Shown: piece by piece, positions 14,331-25,236 of the stretch
Layout: every line of letters begins with the position of its first letter
Numbering within the stretch: the stretch's first letter is position 1
NCBI RefSeq assembly: GCF_001522545.3
Contig: NC_031772.1
Span: 792,865-856,864 of the forward strand
Source of the DNA: Parus major
Lineage: Eukaryota > Chordata > Aves > Passeriformes > Paridae
Direction of reading: 5' to 3'
Length of the DNA: 64,000 nucleotides
The notes under the pieces: generated by a model
The model's database searches: none
What the model saw: only the letters and a program-made list of their open reading frames with translations
Told to the model about the DNA's origin: nothing
Translations under genes and position numbers: made by a program

Positions 14331-14363
14331 CCTCCATCACCCCCATCCCTCCATCACCCCCAT
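14331..14363. repeat. 16-bp repeat running into an assembly gap
   Basis: Two copies of CCTCCATCACCCCCAT directly before the gap that starts at 14364. A collapsed array is likely inside the gap. Confidence 0.6.
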
Positions 14364-14981
14364 NNNNNNNNNNNNNNNNNNNNNNNNNNNNNNNNNNNNN
14401 NNNNNNNNNNNNNNNNNNNNNNNNNNNNNNNNNNNNNNNNNNNNNNNNNNNNNNNNNNNNNNNNNNNNNNNNNNNNNNNNNNNNNNNNNNNNNNNNNNNN
14501 NNNNNNNNNNNNNNNNNNNNNNNNNNNNNNNNNNNNNNNNNNNNNNNNNNNNNNNNNNNNNNNNNNNNNNNNNNNNNNNNNNNNNNNNNNNNNNNNNNNN
14601 NNNNNNNNNNNNNNNNNNNNNNNNNNNNNNNNNNNNNNNNNNNNNNNNNNNNNNNNNNNNNNNNNNNNNNNNNNNNNNNNNNNNNNNNNNNNNNNNNNNN
14701 NNNNNNNNNNNNNNNNNNNNNNNNNNNNNNNNNNNNNNNNNNNNNNNNNNNNNNNNNNNNNNNNNNNNNNNNNNNNNNNNNNNNNNNNNNNNNNNNNNNN
14801 NNNNNNNNNNNNNNNNNNNNNNNNNNNNNNNNNNNNNNNNNNNNNNNNNNNNNNNNNNNNNNNNNNNNNNNNNNNNNNNNNNNNNNNNNNNNNNNNNNNN
14901 NNNNNNNNNNNNNNNNNNNNNNNNNNNNNNNNNNNNNNNNNNNNNNNNNNNNNNNNNNNNNNNNNNNNNNNNNNNNNNNNN
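14364..14981. other. Assembly gap (618 N)
   Basis: Undetermined bases next to a 16-bp C-rich tandem repeat. Confidence 0.99.
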
Positions 14982-17877
14982 ATGCCAAGAAAAGCAGGCA
15001 GGATGATTCAGAGTTGCTTTTAAACTACAGGCTTCCTTCAAAGTGCCAGCCATCTGCAGTCACACAAGCTGCAAGACAAGTGCCTAGGGGAGACAACTCA
15101 GTTTCTTTACTAAATGAAGTGGAAGAGGCACCTTACTCACTCTCACCCGCTCTAATTGCTGCTGTTTTCATCAGCTTTCAGGCCTGAATGTTGAATAAGA
15201 AACAGAGTTCCTATTTCTAAAGCATCCTTGTTTCTCCCTCTGTGCAAAGACAGTGTGATACAGAGAAGAGCCTTTGATGGGGCAGGCTGGGGGAGATGCT
15301 GCTTGCCCTTCACAGAGCCCACGGGGCAGGATGTTTCTGTCTCCAGGACATGCTGCAAACACACAATTTCCCCCAGACTGGCACATTTCAGGTGCTCAGA
15401 TTAGTGGGGCTGATTCAGAGGGGTCTTGGGGCTCTTCCCCTGGCACAGGGTGAACTAATTGCCAGGAAAGAATTGCTTTGAAACTCTGACCTGAGCTGTG
15501 CAGCAGGAGCCACAGGTCACCCCAAAGCATCATTTTTTAATTCCACATCAATGCTAAATGCATCTAGAATTGTGCAGCAATGGTACTTGACCATGACCTC
15601 TGTATTTGTCCCAGTGACCATTCACTTGTATTTCTTGAATGAAGAGGCTTCTTTTCAACTCCCAGGATGTGATTAGAGCTTTATCTGCTCTATTGGAAGG
15701 GCTCCCCTTACAACCTTTTGTTCCAAAGTGGAGAGCTCAGACTCGCCTTGGTTAACACAAAATTGTTATTTTAACAGCTGAGCAAATTGCTCAGGTTTCT
15801 CACAACAAGGCACGTTAATGAATCCTGCAATGATTTTTGTAAACCCTCTTAGAGGGGACCCTGATGAACCTTTTTGAGCTGCTGGCCCAGACAGACTCTT
15901 CATACAGCAATTACTGCACAGAGGCTCTGCTCCCTCTCCAGGGATCTGTGACCAAGGACCACACTCACATTTTGCCCATATGGGAACTCCTATTCTGTGT
16001 TTTTTCCCAGTGGCCATCCTTTATTTGTGGGCTGGAATCTCTGGCCAGTGCCTTTTCCAGCCAGCTGATTTGCATCATGCAAAGGGAGATGGAGAGCACC
16101 CAGCAGCTGACAGTGATGGTTTTGAGGATCATTAGTTACACAATTTTATATCCCCCTAACACAGACTTTACTCATTTCTGTGCTCTCTGGTTACTTAATA
16201 CGAAGGGCTCTGAGATATAAAATTACCTATCTTGCTGAGCCTAAATATATTCTGCTGTATCAACCCAAGTGTTTTCATCAACTAAACTTGGAAATTCACC
16301 TCAAAACACTACACTGGGCTCCATCAAATAGATTACATTTCCCTTAACCCACAACAAGGAAGGAAATTTTTCCTTCTATAATTCACTACTCGATCTAATT
16401 CTTTGAGATTTCTTTAGATAACATAAACAATCCATAAAATTTGTGATTCTCTGCATACATTCAAAACCCAGCAGGTTTAGTCACTGTTCTATTTGCATTA
16501 GCTTGAAGCATAAACACCAAAGACTTAAAAGAATTTGGAGCAGGTAAAAAAACAAGCAGGAAAAGAAAACAGCAGCAAAAATAACTCCTTCCCTCTGCAT
16601 CTTAATGCAAACCTAAAATCATTTTTATTTTAAGGCCCTGGTTGTTTTCTGCTGTTAAATGTACCACTGAGGCTACAGGACAGGAGATTACAGAGATCTG
16701 CCACATTCTATGGAATGGAAAAGAGAGAAAGGTTGGAGGCTCTTGACAGATTATTCACACATTTAAGCACCAGCAGAATCAAGATGCATCAAATTTGCAG
16801 GATGGGAAAAACAATGGTTCCTTTTCAGAAGGGCTTGCTGCAGTTCCAAGTTTCCCCTCATTTGCAATAATTAAGCAGCAGTGAGATTGGCCATGTCCTT
16901 CAGACCAGACAGAACATTTGCATCTCCTCAAGTGGTGAGAAAGGGCTCCAGAAGACCCCGACTGGGATAAATCTTCTCTCAGATTTCTCTGCTGCTGTTC
17001 GTGCCCCTGGAGGTGTGAGCAGGCAGCTCTGACCCAGCTTCCATCCCTGCAGCTCTGGAGCAGGGCTCGGAGGACACTCACTCATCCCTCTAGGGATGGA
17101 AGAGCCCGAGGTGTTCTGGGCTCAGCAGAACCCAAGAGCTCTGCTCCCATTTCTGCTCCGTTTCACGTGTCCCTGCAGGCCCCTGGAGCTCTGCTCCAGC
17201 CGGGACTGGGTCTTTCCACCCAAAAACCTCCTCCCTTAATGGCCCCAGGGCAGCTGCCCGGATCAACCCTGTCCTTTGTGATCACAGCTTCAGCTTTGTC
17301 CCCTTCCACCCCAGCCCTGGGCTGCCTGCTGTCCCCTCCAGGTGCTGTAAAGCTTTTTTCTTAACCACTCACCCCCATCCCTGCTGCCACTGGTCATTCC
17401 CAAACTCTTACTCTCAGACGAGGGACTTGCCTTTAAATCCAAGCCCCTCTTTATTTATTACTGCTTTATACTCTTCTGCTCTTAACGCACTGTTCCCTTC
17501 CTCTTCAGGACACAAAATTTGGATTAAAAAAGGCCAAACCACAACAAAACCCCTGAAAAGACCTCACCTCAGTGTTGTGGAATGTCTCCAGCCTGCAGGC
17601 TATGCACACACTGCCAGATGTAGATTTGCTCTTTTCTGCAGTTGGGTATTTTGTAACTTTTAGGAGGAAATGAATGGGGAAAACTGAATGGACATGAAAA
17701 ATAAAGATCTGCACCAGCTCTTCTTGCTTAGGCTTCTACAGAGCCTGTGCTGGGGAAAAGGTGTTACTCAGATTTAACTCTGAATAAATTGCCTTCTGGA
17801 TGGCTCCAGCTCCTTCTCCAGATAAAGACAAAGCTTCCCCATCCCCAGGGTGGCTTTGCAGGAGGATGCCTGCCGAG

Positions 17878-18035
17878 AAAATCCACAGGGCTGGGGGAAA
17901 TCCACAGGCAGATCTTTCCAGAGGGGAGAACAGGGCTGGGGAAAATCCACAGGCAGATCTTTCCCGAGGGGAGAGCAGGGCTGGGGGAAATCCACAGGCA
18001 GATCTTTCCAGAGGGGAGAGCAGGGCTGGGGTGAC
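17878..18035. repeat. 45-bp minisatellite
   Basis: About 3.5 copies of a 45-bp unit containing CTGGGGGAAATCCACAGGCA and GATCTTTCCAGAGGGGAGAG. Unit starts are at 17891, 17936, 17981 and 18026. Confidence 0.92.
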
Positions 18036-18069
18036 TGCAGGACTGCTCAGGCTGCCGGGCTGGGAGCAG

Positions 18070-18622
18070 CCACAAAACCCAGCACAAACCCAGCACAAAC
18101 CCAGCACAAACCCAGCACAAACCCAGCACAAACCCCAGGACAAACCCCAGGACAAACCCCAGGACAAGCCCAGGACCAGCCCCAGGACCAGCCCCAGGAC
18201 AAACCCAGCACAAACCCCAGGACCAGCCCCAGGACAAACCCAGGACAAGCCCAGGACAAAGCCCGGCACAAAGCCCAGCACAAAGCCCAGCACAAAGCCC
18301 AGCACCAGCCCCAGGACAAGCCCCAGGACAAAGCCCAGCACCAGCCCCAGGACAAGCCCCAGGACAAACCCCAGGACCAGCCCCAGGACCAGCCCCAGGA
18401 CAAGCCCAGGACAAGCCCAGGACAAAGCCCAGGACAAAGCCCGGCACAAAGCCCAGCACAAAGCCCAGCACCAGCCCCAGGACAAGCCCCAGGACAAACC
18501 CAGGACAAGCCCAGGACCAGCCCCAGGACAAACCCCAGGACAAAGCCCAGCACCAGCCCCAGGACAAGCCCCAGGACAAACCCCAGGACCAGCCCCAGGA
18601 CCAGCCCCAGGACAAGCCCAGG
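18070..18622. repeat. 11-12-bp minisatellite (CCCAGCACAAA / CCCCAGGACAAG)
   Basis: About 550 bp of 11- and 12-bp units in blocks, starting 35 bp after the 45-bp array. Open in several frames on both strands, giving Gly/Leu- or Pro/Thr/Gln-rich spurious products of up to about 340 codons. Confidence 0.95.
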
Positions 18623-19987
18623 CTGCTGAGCCCACAGAGGTGGGAGGAGGTGGCACCTGAACCTCAGGGATGGAGAAGGTTTCCCACAATGGAATTCTCC
18701 CCCAAATTACTCCACTTCTGGTATATTTTGCCTTTAGTGGCACACAGGGCAATTTGCTTGTCTCTGATGAGTTTGTCAGTGTTTACAACAAAAACGAAGG
18801 CACAAATGGCATTTAGAACTTTCACCAGACGGATTAGAAACATTAATTAAAACACATTTGATTTCAGGCACAATCATTTGTTTTCCCTCATTCAGCCACC
18901 AATAATTTGCTGCCACCTCACCTTTTCCATGGACACCCTTGGAGAGCTCAGTGCCCCATCCAGGCTCTTCTGGCACCAGGGCTGGGCCCTTCAGGTGGAG
19001 CAGGGCGTGGTTTCACCAGCTGAAATAGCAGATTGTGGAGGGGGGACACTGCAATTGGAAATCCTATTCAATAATCACATCTTGCTTCTGTTCTCTACTG
19101 TGTAGAGAACCCTTTGAAAGTTTTAAAGTTGTTTTTTTGGGGTTTTTTGTTTTGTTTTTTAAGAAAGAAGAAGTACATGCATTTGGGGAGAAAAAGTTTC
19201 CTCAGGTTTCTCAAACCCTAAGTTATTGTCCTCTGAGATTAAAGGGAAAAACAGAAGCTAAAATAGAACAATAAGCCCCCAAAGGTGCCACATCTACAGA
19301 TGAAGAACATGAAGCACATGAAGAATTCACTGATGGATCTGCCCAGGGAAATACCAGCACTGCTCCAACAGGGACAAGAACCCCAAAAATGAGTAAAGCA
19401 GAGGAGTTCAAAGGGGAAACAAACCCAAACCCATTTCTGGCTGTGCTGCAGAGAAGACAAAAGCACTGCTCATTTCTCCAAACACTGTAATCTGAAGTGG
19501 CATTTTCTCTTTGTTTTTAATCCAATGGATTGTTTCCCTCCTCAGAATGGTGCTGAGCCTTTTAATGCCACTGCAGAACCAACACACTGCTAATAAATAT
19601 TTAAAGTCTCAGAGCTTTAAGTGAAAGGAAGGATTTGTTGGATAATATTTCATTTCCTTTAAACTGTTTATTCACCATTAAAACTGAAAAATTTAATTTT
19701 ATGGGGATTTCTTAGAGAGCTGATGTTCAGACATTTCCACAAAAAACCCAAGAGTGAGGAAGGCAGTCTATAAATAACCACCTTGGAAATAAACTTCTGA
19801 GAATTGGACATAACCCAGATGAGATTTTCAAGTGTGTGGTAAATTACCCACAGCCAGGCCATAGGTCAGAAGTATTTACTACACTGAGCTTCAAGGCTCA
19901 CATTTACCTGGCAGCAGTGTTTTAAACCCAGAGCAGAGAACACAGAGGCCCAAGGGTCAGTTTTGTTCACCTCCAGCCCTGGGTGGG

Positions 19988-20244
19988 NNNNNNNNNNNNN
20001 NNNNNNNNNNNNNNNNNNNNNNNNNNNNNNNNNNNNNNNNNNNNNNNNNNNNNNNNNNNNNNNNNNNNNNNNNNNNNNNNNNNNNNNNNNNNNNNNNNNN
20101 NNNNNNNNNNNNNNNNNNNNNNNNNNNNNNNNNNNNNNNNNNNNNNNNNNNNNNNNNNNNNNNNNNNNNNNNNNNNNNNNNNNNNNNNNNNNNNNNNNNN
20201 NNNNNNNNNNNNNNNNNNNNNNNNNNNNNNNNNNNNNNNNNNNN
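19988..20244. other. Assembly gap (257 N)
   Basis: Undetermined bases. The right flank begins with a TTATTCTAGTTATTCTATTT run, which could be the end of an AT-rich simple repeat. Confidence 0.99.
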
Positions 20245-23200
20245 TTATTCTAGTTATTCTATTTATTCCTGGGCTAACAGAGCAGTTTTGTCTCCTGGCC
20301 TTGCAGCAGTGCAAATGATTGAATGCAGGAGGATGAAGCCAGAGTTTGGTGTGTGCTCTGCAGCAGAGGATGGAGCATCCCCTCCAAGGGCAGGGCAGTC
20401 CCCAGCAGCAGGGAGGGGCTGCCCTGGGTGCACTGGAAGCCACCTGGGCCATCCTTCCCAGCTTTCAGAGGACAGCCCCAGCAGTGCTCAGGAGTTTGGC
20501 TGCCTCTCCTGGTGAATTTGGCTGCAAATTATTCTTCAGAGCAGGGCTCTGGGAGCTGGCAAGGCAGAGCATCCATTAGTGAGCAGAGTTAGCAGGAAAA
20601 GCTCTCCAGGGCACTGGGTCAGGGAACAGAAAACCCAAGTAGGTCACACTGACTGAAAACACCAATTCATTCCTCACAACTCGTGGTTTCACACTGCTCT
20701 GAGGGACCGGGGATTTCAGCAGGAAAATTGCAGCGTCTCCCTGCAGAGCCAGAGCCGTGGGTTCACCCCTGGGGTGTGTGGAGGTGACTCACAGGGGACA
20801 CTGTGCAGACCCTCCCCTGAATTCCCACCTTCCCTGCCTCCTGCAGTGTCCCGAGCCCTGGGGAGGGGTCCCAGCTCCTCCAGCTGCCCCTCAAGTCCAT
20901 CAGCTGGGAGGGATTGCTGAGAGCACAGAACAAGCTCTGAGTGCCACTGCTTGAAGTACCTGAGACTCAGGGTGGTGACAATTAGGGATGCACAGCTTGG
21001 AAATCTCCCCCTCTGCACATCCTCCCCTGGATTGTAGTGTTGATACCACAGACAGCTTTGATCCTAAAGGACAAGAAGGCAAACTACAGAGAGCAGGAGG
21101 AAAGGGAGGTGGGAAAAGTGAATGGGACACAGGGATGTCCTGAGACAAGGAGAAGATAAAAACTACAGATGAAATATGATTAAGGCAAAGAAAAGGAACA
21201 AGGGAATAGCCACAAATGTTGATTTAGAAGATGGGCAGAACGAGAACACTGAATGTTTCTTACTTTAAGCTCGGTGTAGGTGCAAGAGCTTTGGCTTTGG
21301 TTTGGATGTGCTGGTGAGACTCCTTTCACCCCAGCTTGAACTGTCCAAAAATGAAGCTTGATGTGATCTGTGAACTGAGGCTGCTTTTCTGGTTAAAGGA
21401 AAGGAGAGAAAGAGACACCTCCCTCCTCCAACACCAGGCACACTGGATCCTGCCCTGCCAGTGGAGAAGGAATCCAGCTCAGCTGGATGCAGGACCAGCC
21501 TCTGTCTCACACTCGTGCCTGGCCTGACTGGGGTTGTGTCATCTCATCCCAAGACACAGCAGAGAGCCAGATTTACAGCTTATATTTAATTCAGCTCTTG
21601 CTCTGTACACTGGTGTTTGAGCCTGCTGATCTACCTGGCCCATCAAAACCTGCAGGAGCTGAGCTTTCTCTCTCTGCTTTAGCCAGTGAAGATGGAGAAT
21701 TCTAAATTTAGAGTGGCTTCAGCAGCACGCTGTGTCTACCCGTGCTTGATCTCTGCTTTCTGAAAAGATGATGACCAAACCAAATCCAGATTTCCTTTTA
21801 ATCTGGCCTATTTTAAATCAAACTGCAAAGAAAGATACTGAAGCTGCTGCTGGGAAACGTGCTGCTCCATGAATTAGTAATTGTGTTTATCTTCTACATT
21901 GGGGATTTTTTGCCTGTGTTGCTGTTTTCTTACTGCCACTCAAGATGAGGAGCCTGTATTTGAATGAGACTATTTCAAAGCACTTTTACACTCATGTAGA
22001 GTCAGGCACTTATTTACTTTCTGACAGTTATTTACTTCCTGTAAATATTTCACAGCCACAGGACCTCCCAGATGAAAGCAGTTTGCTCTGTGCTCCTGTT
22101 CAGGAGTCTAATTAAAACCAGAATAAAATGAGAGGGATGGAGCTAAGTGCTAACTGCAATGGATGGATCTAGAGGGAATTCTGCAAGGGAGCCTTTTCTT
22201 GGCACAATTACTGAAGCATAAAAGAGAGGAAAAGTGCCCAACAGAAAGCTGAAAGCCCTGGGATGGATGAGGAGAGGCTCTGAGAGATGGCAGAGCCAGC
22301 ACTGAGAAGCTGATCCTCGATTTCCCATCACCAAGCCCAGCCACCTCCTCTGGCCTGAGCCCCCTGCTCAGCACAGAACCGACAGCAGCAGCATCTGGGT
22401 GCTGTGAGCCAGGATGAGCTGACATCACATCACGAGGCTCCCAAAGCCCCCCTGCACTGCCCAGGACCCCTCACTCTGCTGGCCACACACACCAGCTGCC
22501 TCTGGGGCTGAGGGACCTCAGCAGGGCTGGTACCTTCTCCAGGATTTTAATGATTTCAGCAGCACTGCAGGGCTCCCTGGCTCTGCTGCCTTTCCCTTTG
22601 CATCCTTGCCACAGCCAGAGCTGCAGGAAAATCCAGCCACTCCTAAGCAATCACACAGAGAAGAGAAAAGAATGAAGATCAAGCATCACTTCCCCTGTTC
22701 TGGTTTTTGTTTTAGAAATAACTTCTTTGCTCTTGGTTAAGGACAGATTATTGACCACAGCTGTCTAGAGGGTGAGGGCAAATTGCTTCAGGTTTTGAGT
22801 GAGGATTTTTCACTTAAAAGATTGCATTTGGAGACAAGGGAGATTATGAACAATCCTTTAACAAGATCCTCAAGCCATCAGGCTGTTTAACATTATTGAT
22901 CAGTGAAGCCAGAGCATATTCCTTTAAAAAAATCTATCAGATTAAAATGGAAATAGTTTTGTGGTTCTGACTTCTCACAAGGTTCATTTCCCTTGGCAGC
23001 AGAGCTCTCCCCTGGAGGGGGCAGCCCCAGGCCAGGGGTGACCCTGCCCTGCAGCCCTGGCAGCTCCCTGTGCCTCAGCCCACCCAAATCCCAAAGCACA
23101 TCAAACCAGCAGGGACATCTCCTAACAGCTCATGGCCACAGCAAACTGGTTTAATAGGAAGGAACATCACTTGGGGGCTATTTCAAACACTCTTCTTTGG

Positions 23201-23929
23201 AGAACATTGGACACCAAGTGAAAAAACTTCATCTCCAAAGGGCCCGTGCTGGGATCACAATTCCCAGGATTTGTTTACAAAAGAAATAAAAAGAACACTT
23301 GTCTTTCAAATTAGTGCCCCAGAAGTTGACAGCAATAGTAGTAAACAATAGAAATGATTTGTATTAATATCCATGTTTATTCTAATGATGTTGGAATTCT
23401 CTGTGAAGATTAATTGGCAATAATGTTGCAAAAACTCTTACACGTGAAATATGCACCATAAACCTAAAATAATTTGACTGACCTATGTTCTAAAGTGAAG
23501 TATTTACAGTAATGAGATTCTAATTATCCTTTGTTATGGCAGGCCATTATCCACACTCCTCTTTATTGATAGGAGATGTATTGTTTCAGCATTTTAGCTC
23601 AATTTATTTTCTCACATTTGCACTTCCTTATGCACAGAAAATGAGAGGCAATCATTACCTTCTTCACTTTGCATTCAATTTACATCAACAGCACATTACC
23701 TCATCCCAACTCATTTATCAACCACAGAAATTTGGTAACAAAAGCTGCTGTCAGTGATGAATAAAGATCATTTCAAACTGAGCAAGAAGAAACAAGATGA
23801 ATTATAGGTTTCAGGACCTTTTGTTTGCTCAAGAAAAGGAAGATGAAGGATTTTTTTCCACCTAGACAAGACAGATCTCACGAGGCTGTGACTCTTATTG
23901 AGCACATCCCCATCACCTGTGGCTGCTGG
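20245..23929. other. Intergenic, upstream of F9
   Basis: No gene recognised. The part from about 23,330 to 23,750 is AT-rich and free of obvious repeats. Given its position 1.4-1.8 kb upstream of F9 it could hold a distal control region, but I see no specific motif that proves it. Confidence 0.55.
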
Positions 23930-24312
23930 GACTGTGCTGCACACCCAGGGAACTGCAGACAGCAAGGACCAGAAATGTCTGTGTCCTTCTCTCACCCAGG
24001 GAACTGCAGACANCCTTCTCTCACCCAGGGAACTGCAGACACCAAAAACCAGAAATGTCTGTGTCCTTCTCTCACCCAGGGAACTGCAGACACCAAAAAC
24101 CAGAAATGTCTGTGCCCTTTCCTCACAGAGATAACTCCAAACACCAAGAACCAGAAATGTCTGTGTCAACTCCAAACACCAATAACCACCAACGTCTGTG
24201 TCCTTCTCTCACCCAGGGAACTGCAGACACCAATGATCAGAAATGTCTGTGCTGCACACCCAGGGAACTCCAAACACCAAGAACCACCAATGTCTGCACC
24301 CTTTCCTCACAG
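23930..24312. repeat. 51-bp minisatellite upstream of F9
   Basis: Seven to eight diverged copies of a 51-bp unit with CACCCAGGGAACTGCAGACA, then CCAGAAATGTCTGTG. Unit landmarks are at 24051, 24102 and 24153. A single undetermined base lies within it at 24013, and the array is followed by a 330-base gap. Confidence 0.9.
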
Positions 24313-24360
24313 AGGGATGTTGTTGATGTTCTGGACTGATGCACAGAGGTTCAGGAGCTC

Positions 24361-24690
24361 NNNNNNNNNNNNNNNNNNNNNNNNNNNNNNNNNNNNNNNN
24401 NNNNNNNNNNNNNNNNNNNNNNNNNNNNNNNNNNNNNNNNNNNNNNNNNNNNNNNNNNNNNNNNNNNNNNNNNNNNNNNNNNNNNNNNNNNNNNNNNNNN
24501 NNNNNNNNNNNNNNNNNNNNNNNNNNNNNNNNNNNNNNNNNNNNNNNNNNNNNNNNNNNNNNNNNNNNNNNNNNNNNNNNNNNNNNNNNNNNNNNNNNNN
24601 NNNNNNNNNNNNNNNNNNNNNNNNNNNNNNNNNNNNNNNNNNNNNNNNNNNNNNNNNNNNNNNNNNNNNNNNNNNNNNNNNNNNNNNNNN
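24361..24690. other. Assembly gap (330 N) between two minisatellites
   Basis: Undetermined bases, less than 500 bp before the F9 start codon. The 19-21-bp array begins at its right edge. Confidence 0.99.
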
Positions 24691-24932
24691 GAGCAGGGGA
24701 CAGCAGTGTCAAGAAGGGGACAGCAGTGTGTCGAGAAGGGGACAGCAGTGTCAAGCAGAGGGCAGCAGTGTCAAGCAGAGGACAGCAGTGTGTAGAGCAG
24801 GGGACAGCAGTGTGTTGAGCAGGGGACAGCAGTGTCAAGAAGGGGACAGCAGTGTGTCGAGAAGGGGACAGCAGTGTCAAGCAGAGGACAGCAGTGTCAA
24901 GAAGGGGACAGCAGTGTCCAGCAGGGCACAGC
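24691..24932. repeat. 19-21-bp minisatellite about 240 bp before the F9 start codon
   Basis: About twelve copies of AGGGGACAGCAGTGTCAAG and longer variants with GTGTCGAGA. The array emerges directly from a gap, so its true length is unknown. Confidence 0.92.
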
Positions 24933-25082
24933 CCCAGCCCCACACACGGCTCTGCCAGCTGGGAGCACCCAGGAGCACAGAACACCCCGTGGAACACGGG
25001 CACTGCCCGTGCCAGAACATCCAGCTGCCTTTGCTGGGCACTGCAACATCTGGGGACCTTAAACTGAAGGGTTACTCAGTCA

Positions 25083-25103
25083 GTAAACAGCGCTTGCACT
25101 TTG
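25083..25103 (+). promoter_or_regulatory. Candidate F9 proximal promoter: FOXA-like and HNF4-like sites
   Basis: GTAAACA at 25083-25089 matches the forkhead (FOXA) core. The reverse strand of 25095-25103 reads CAAAGTGCA, one base from the HNF4-specific motif CAAAGTCCA. Both lie 67-87 bp before the start codon. HNF4 binding close to the start site is known for the human F9 promoter. No TATA box is evident. The transcription start is not known. Confidence 0.45.
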
Positions 25104-25169
25104 GAACCATTGACCAAGCTGCGCCGCCCGGCCAAGCTGGCAGCCAGAGGTGTGGGCAGGGGGGAGAAG

Positions 25170-25236
25170 ATGGCAAATATCCCCCTCATACTCTCCATGT
25201 GTCTTCTGGGAGCTTGTCTTGGGGGTGAAAATACAG
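25170..25236 (+). CDS. F9: F9 exon 1: signal peptide
   Basis: 22 codons plus one base, beginning [14 protein letters not shown], a short hydrophobic secretion signal. The CLLG core matches the human signal peptide. The exon ends ACAG before a GTGAGT donor. The start lacks the two extra upstream methionines of human F9, and its context (A at -3, G at +4) is strong. Confidence 0.93.

Larger units (their letters stand above)
9056..14363. other. Intergenic, upstream of F9
   Basis: No gene recognised apart from the 26-bp minisatellite at 13.6 kb. The 110-codon open frame at 10627-10959 (+) matches no family I know and has no conserved neighbours. Confidence 0.6.
14982..19987. other. Intergenic, upstream of F9
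   Basis: No gene recognised. Contains AT-rich sequence at about 16.1-16.7 kb, the back-to-back 45-bp and 12-bp arrays at 17.9-18.6 kb, and a T/G-rich tract near 19,128-19,160. Confidence 0.6.

Noticed and set aside
17736..18752. Open frame of 338 codons on the - strand and of 286 codons on the + strand
   Set aside because: Produced by the 45-bp and 11-12-bp arrays; several frames are open simultaneously and the product is only a short repeat.
23930..24932. CRISPR-like repeat and spacer pattern
   Set aside because: The units are directly adjacent and degenerate, without unique spacers, in an animal genome; these are minisatellites.
23825..25228. 467-codon open frame on + that overlaps F9 exon 1
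   Set aside because: It crosses two minisatellites and a gap filled with N, and runs in a different frame from the F9 signal peptide.
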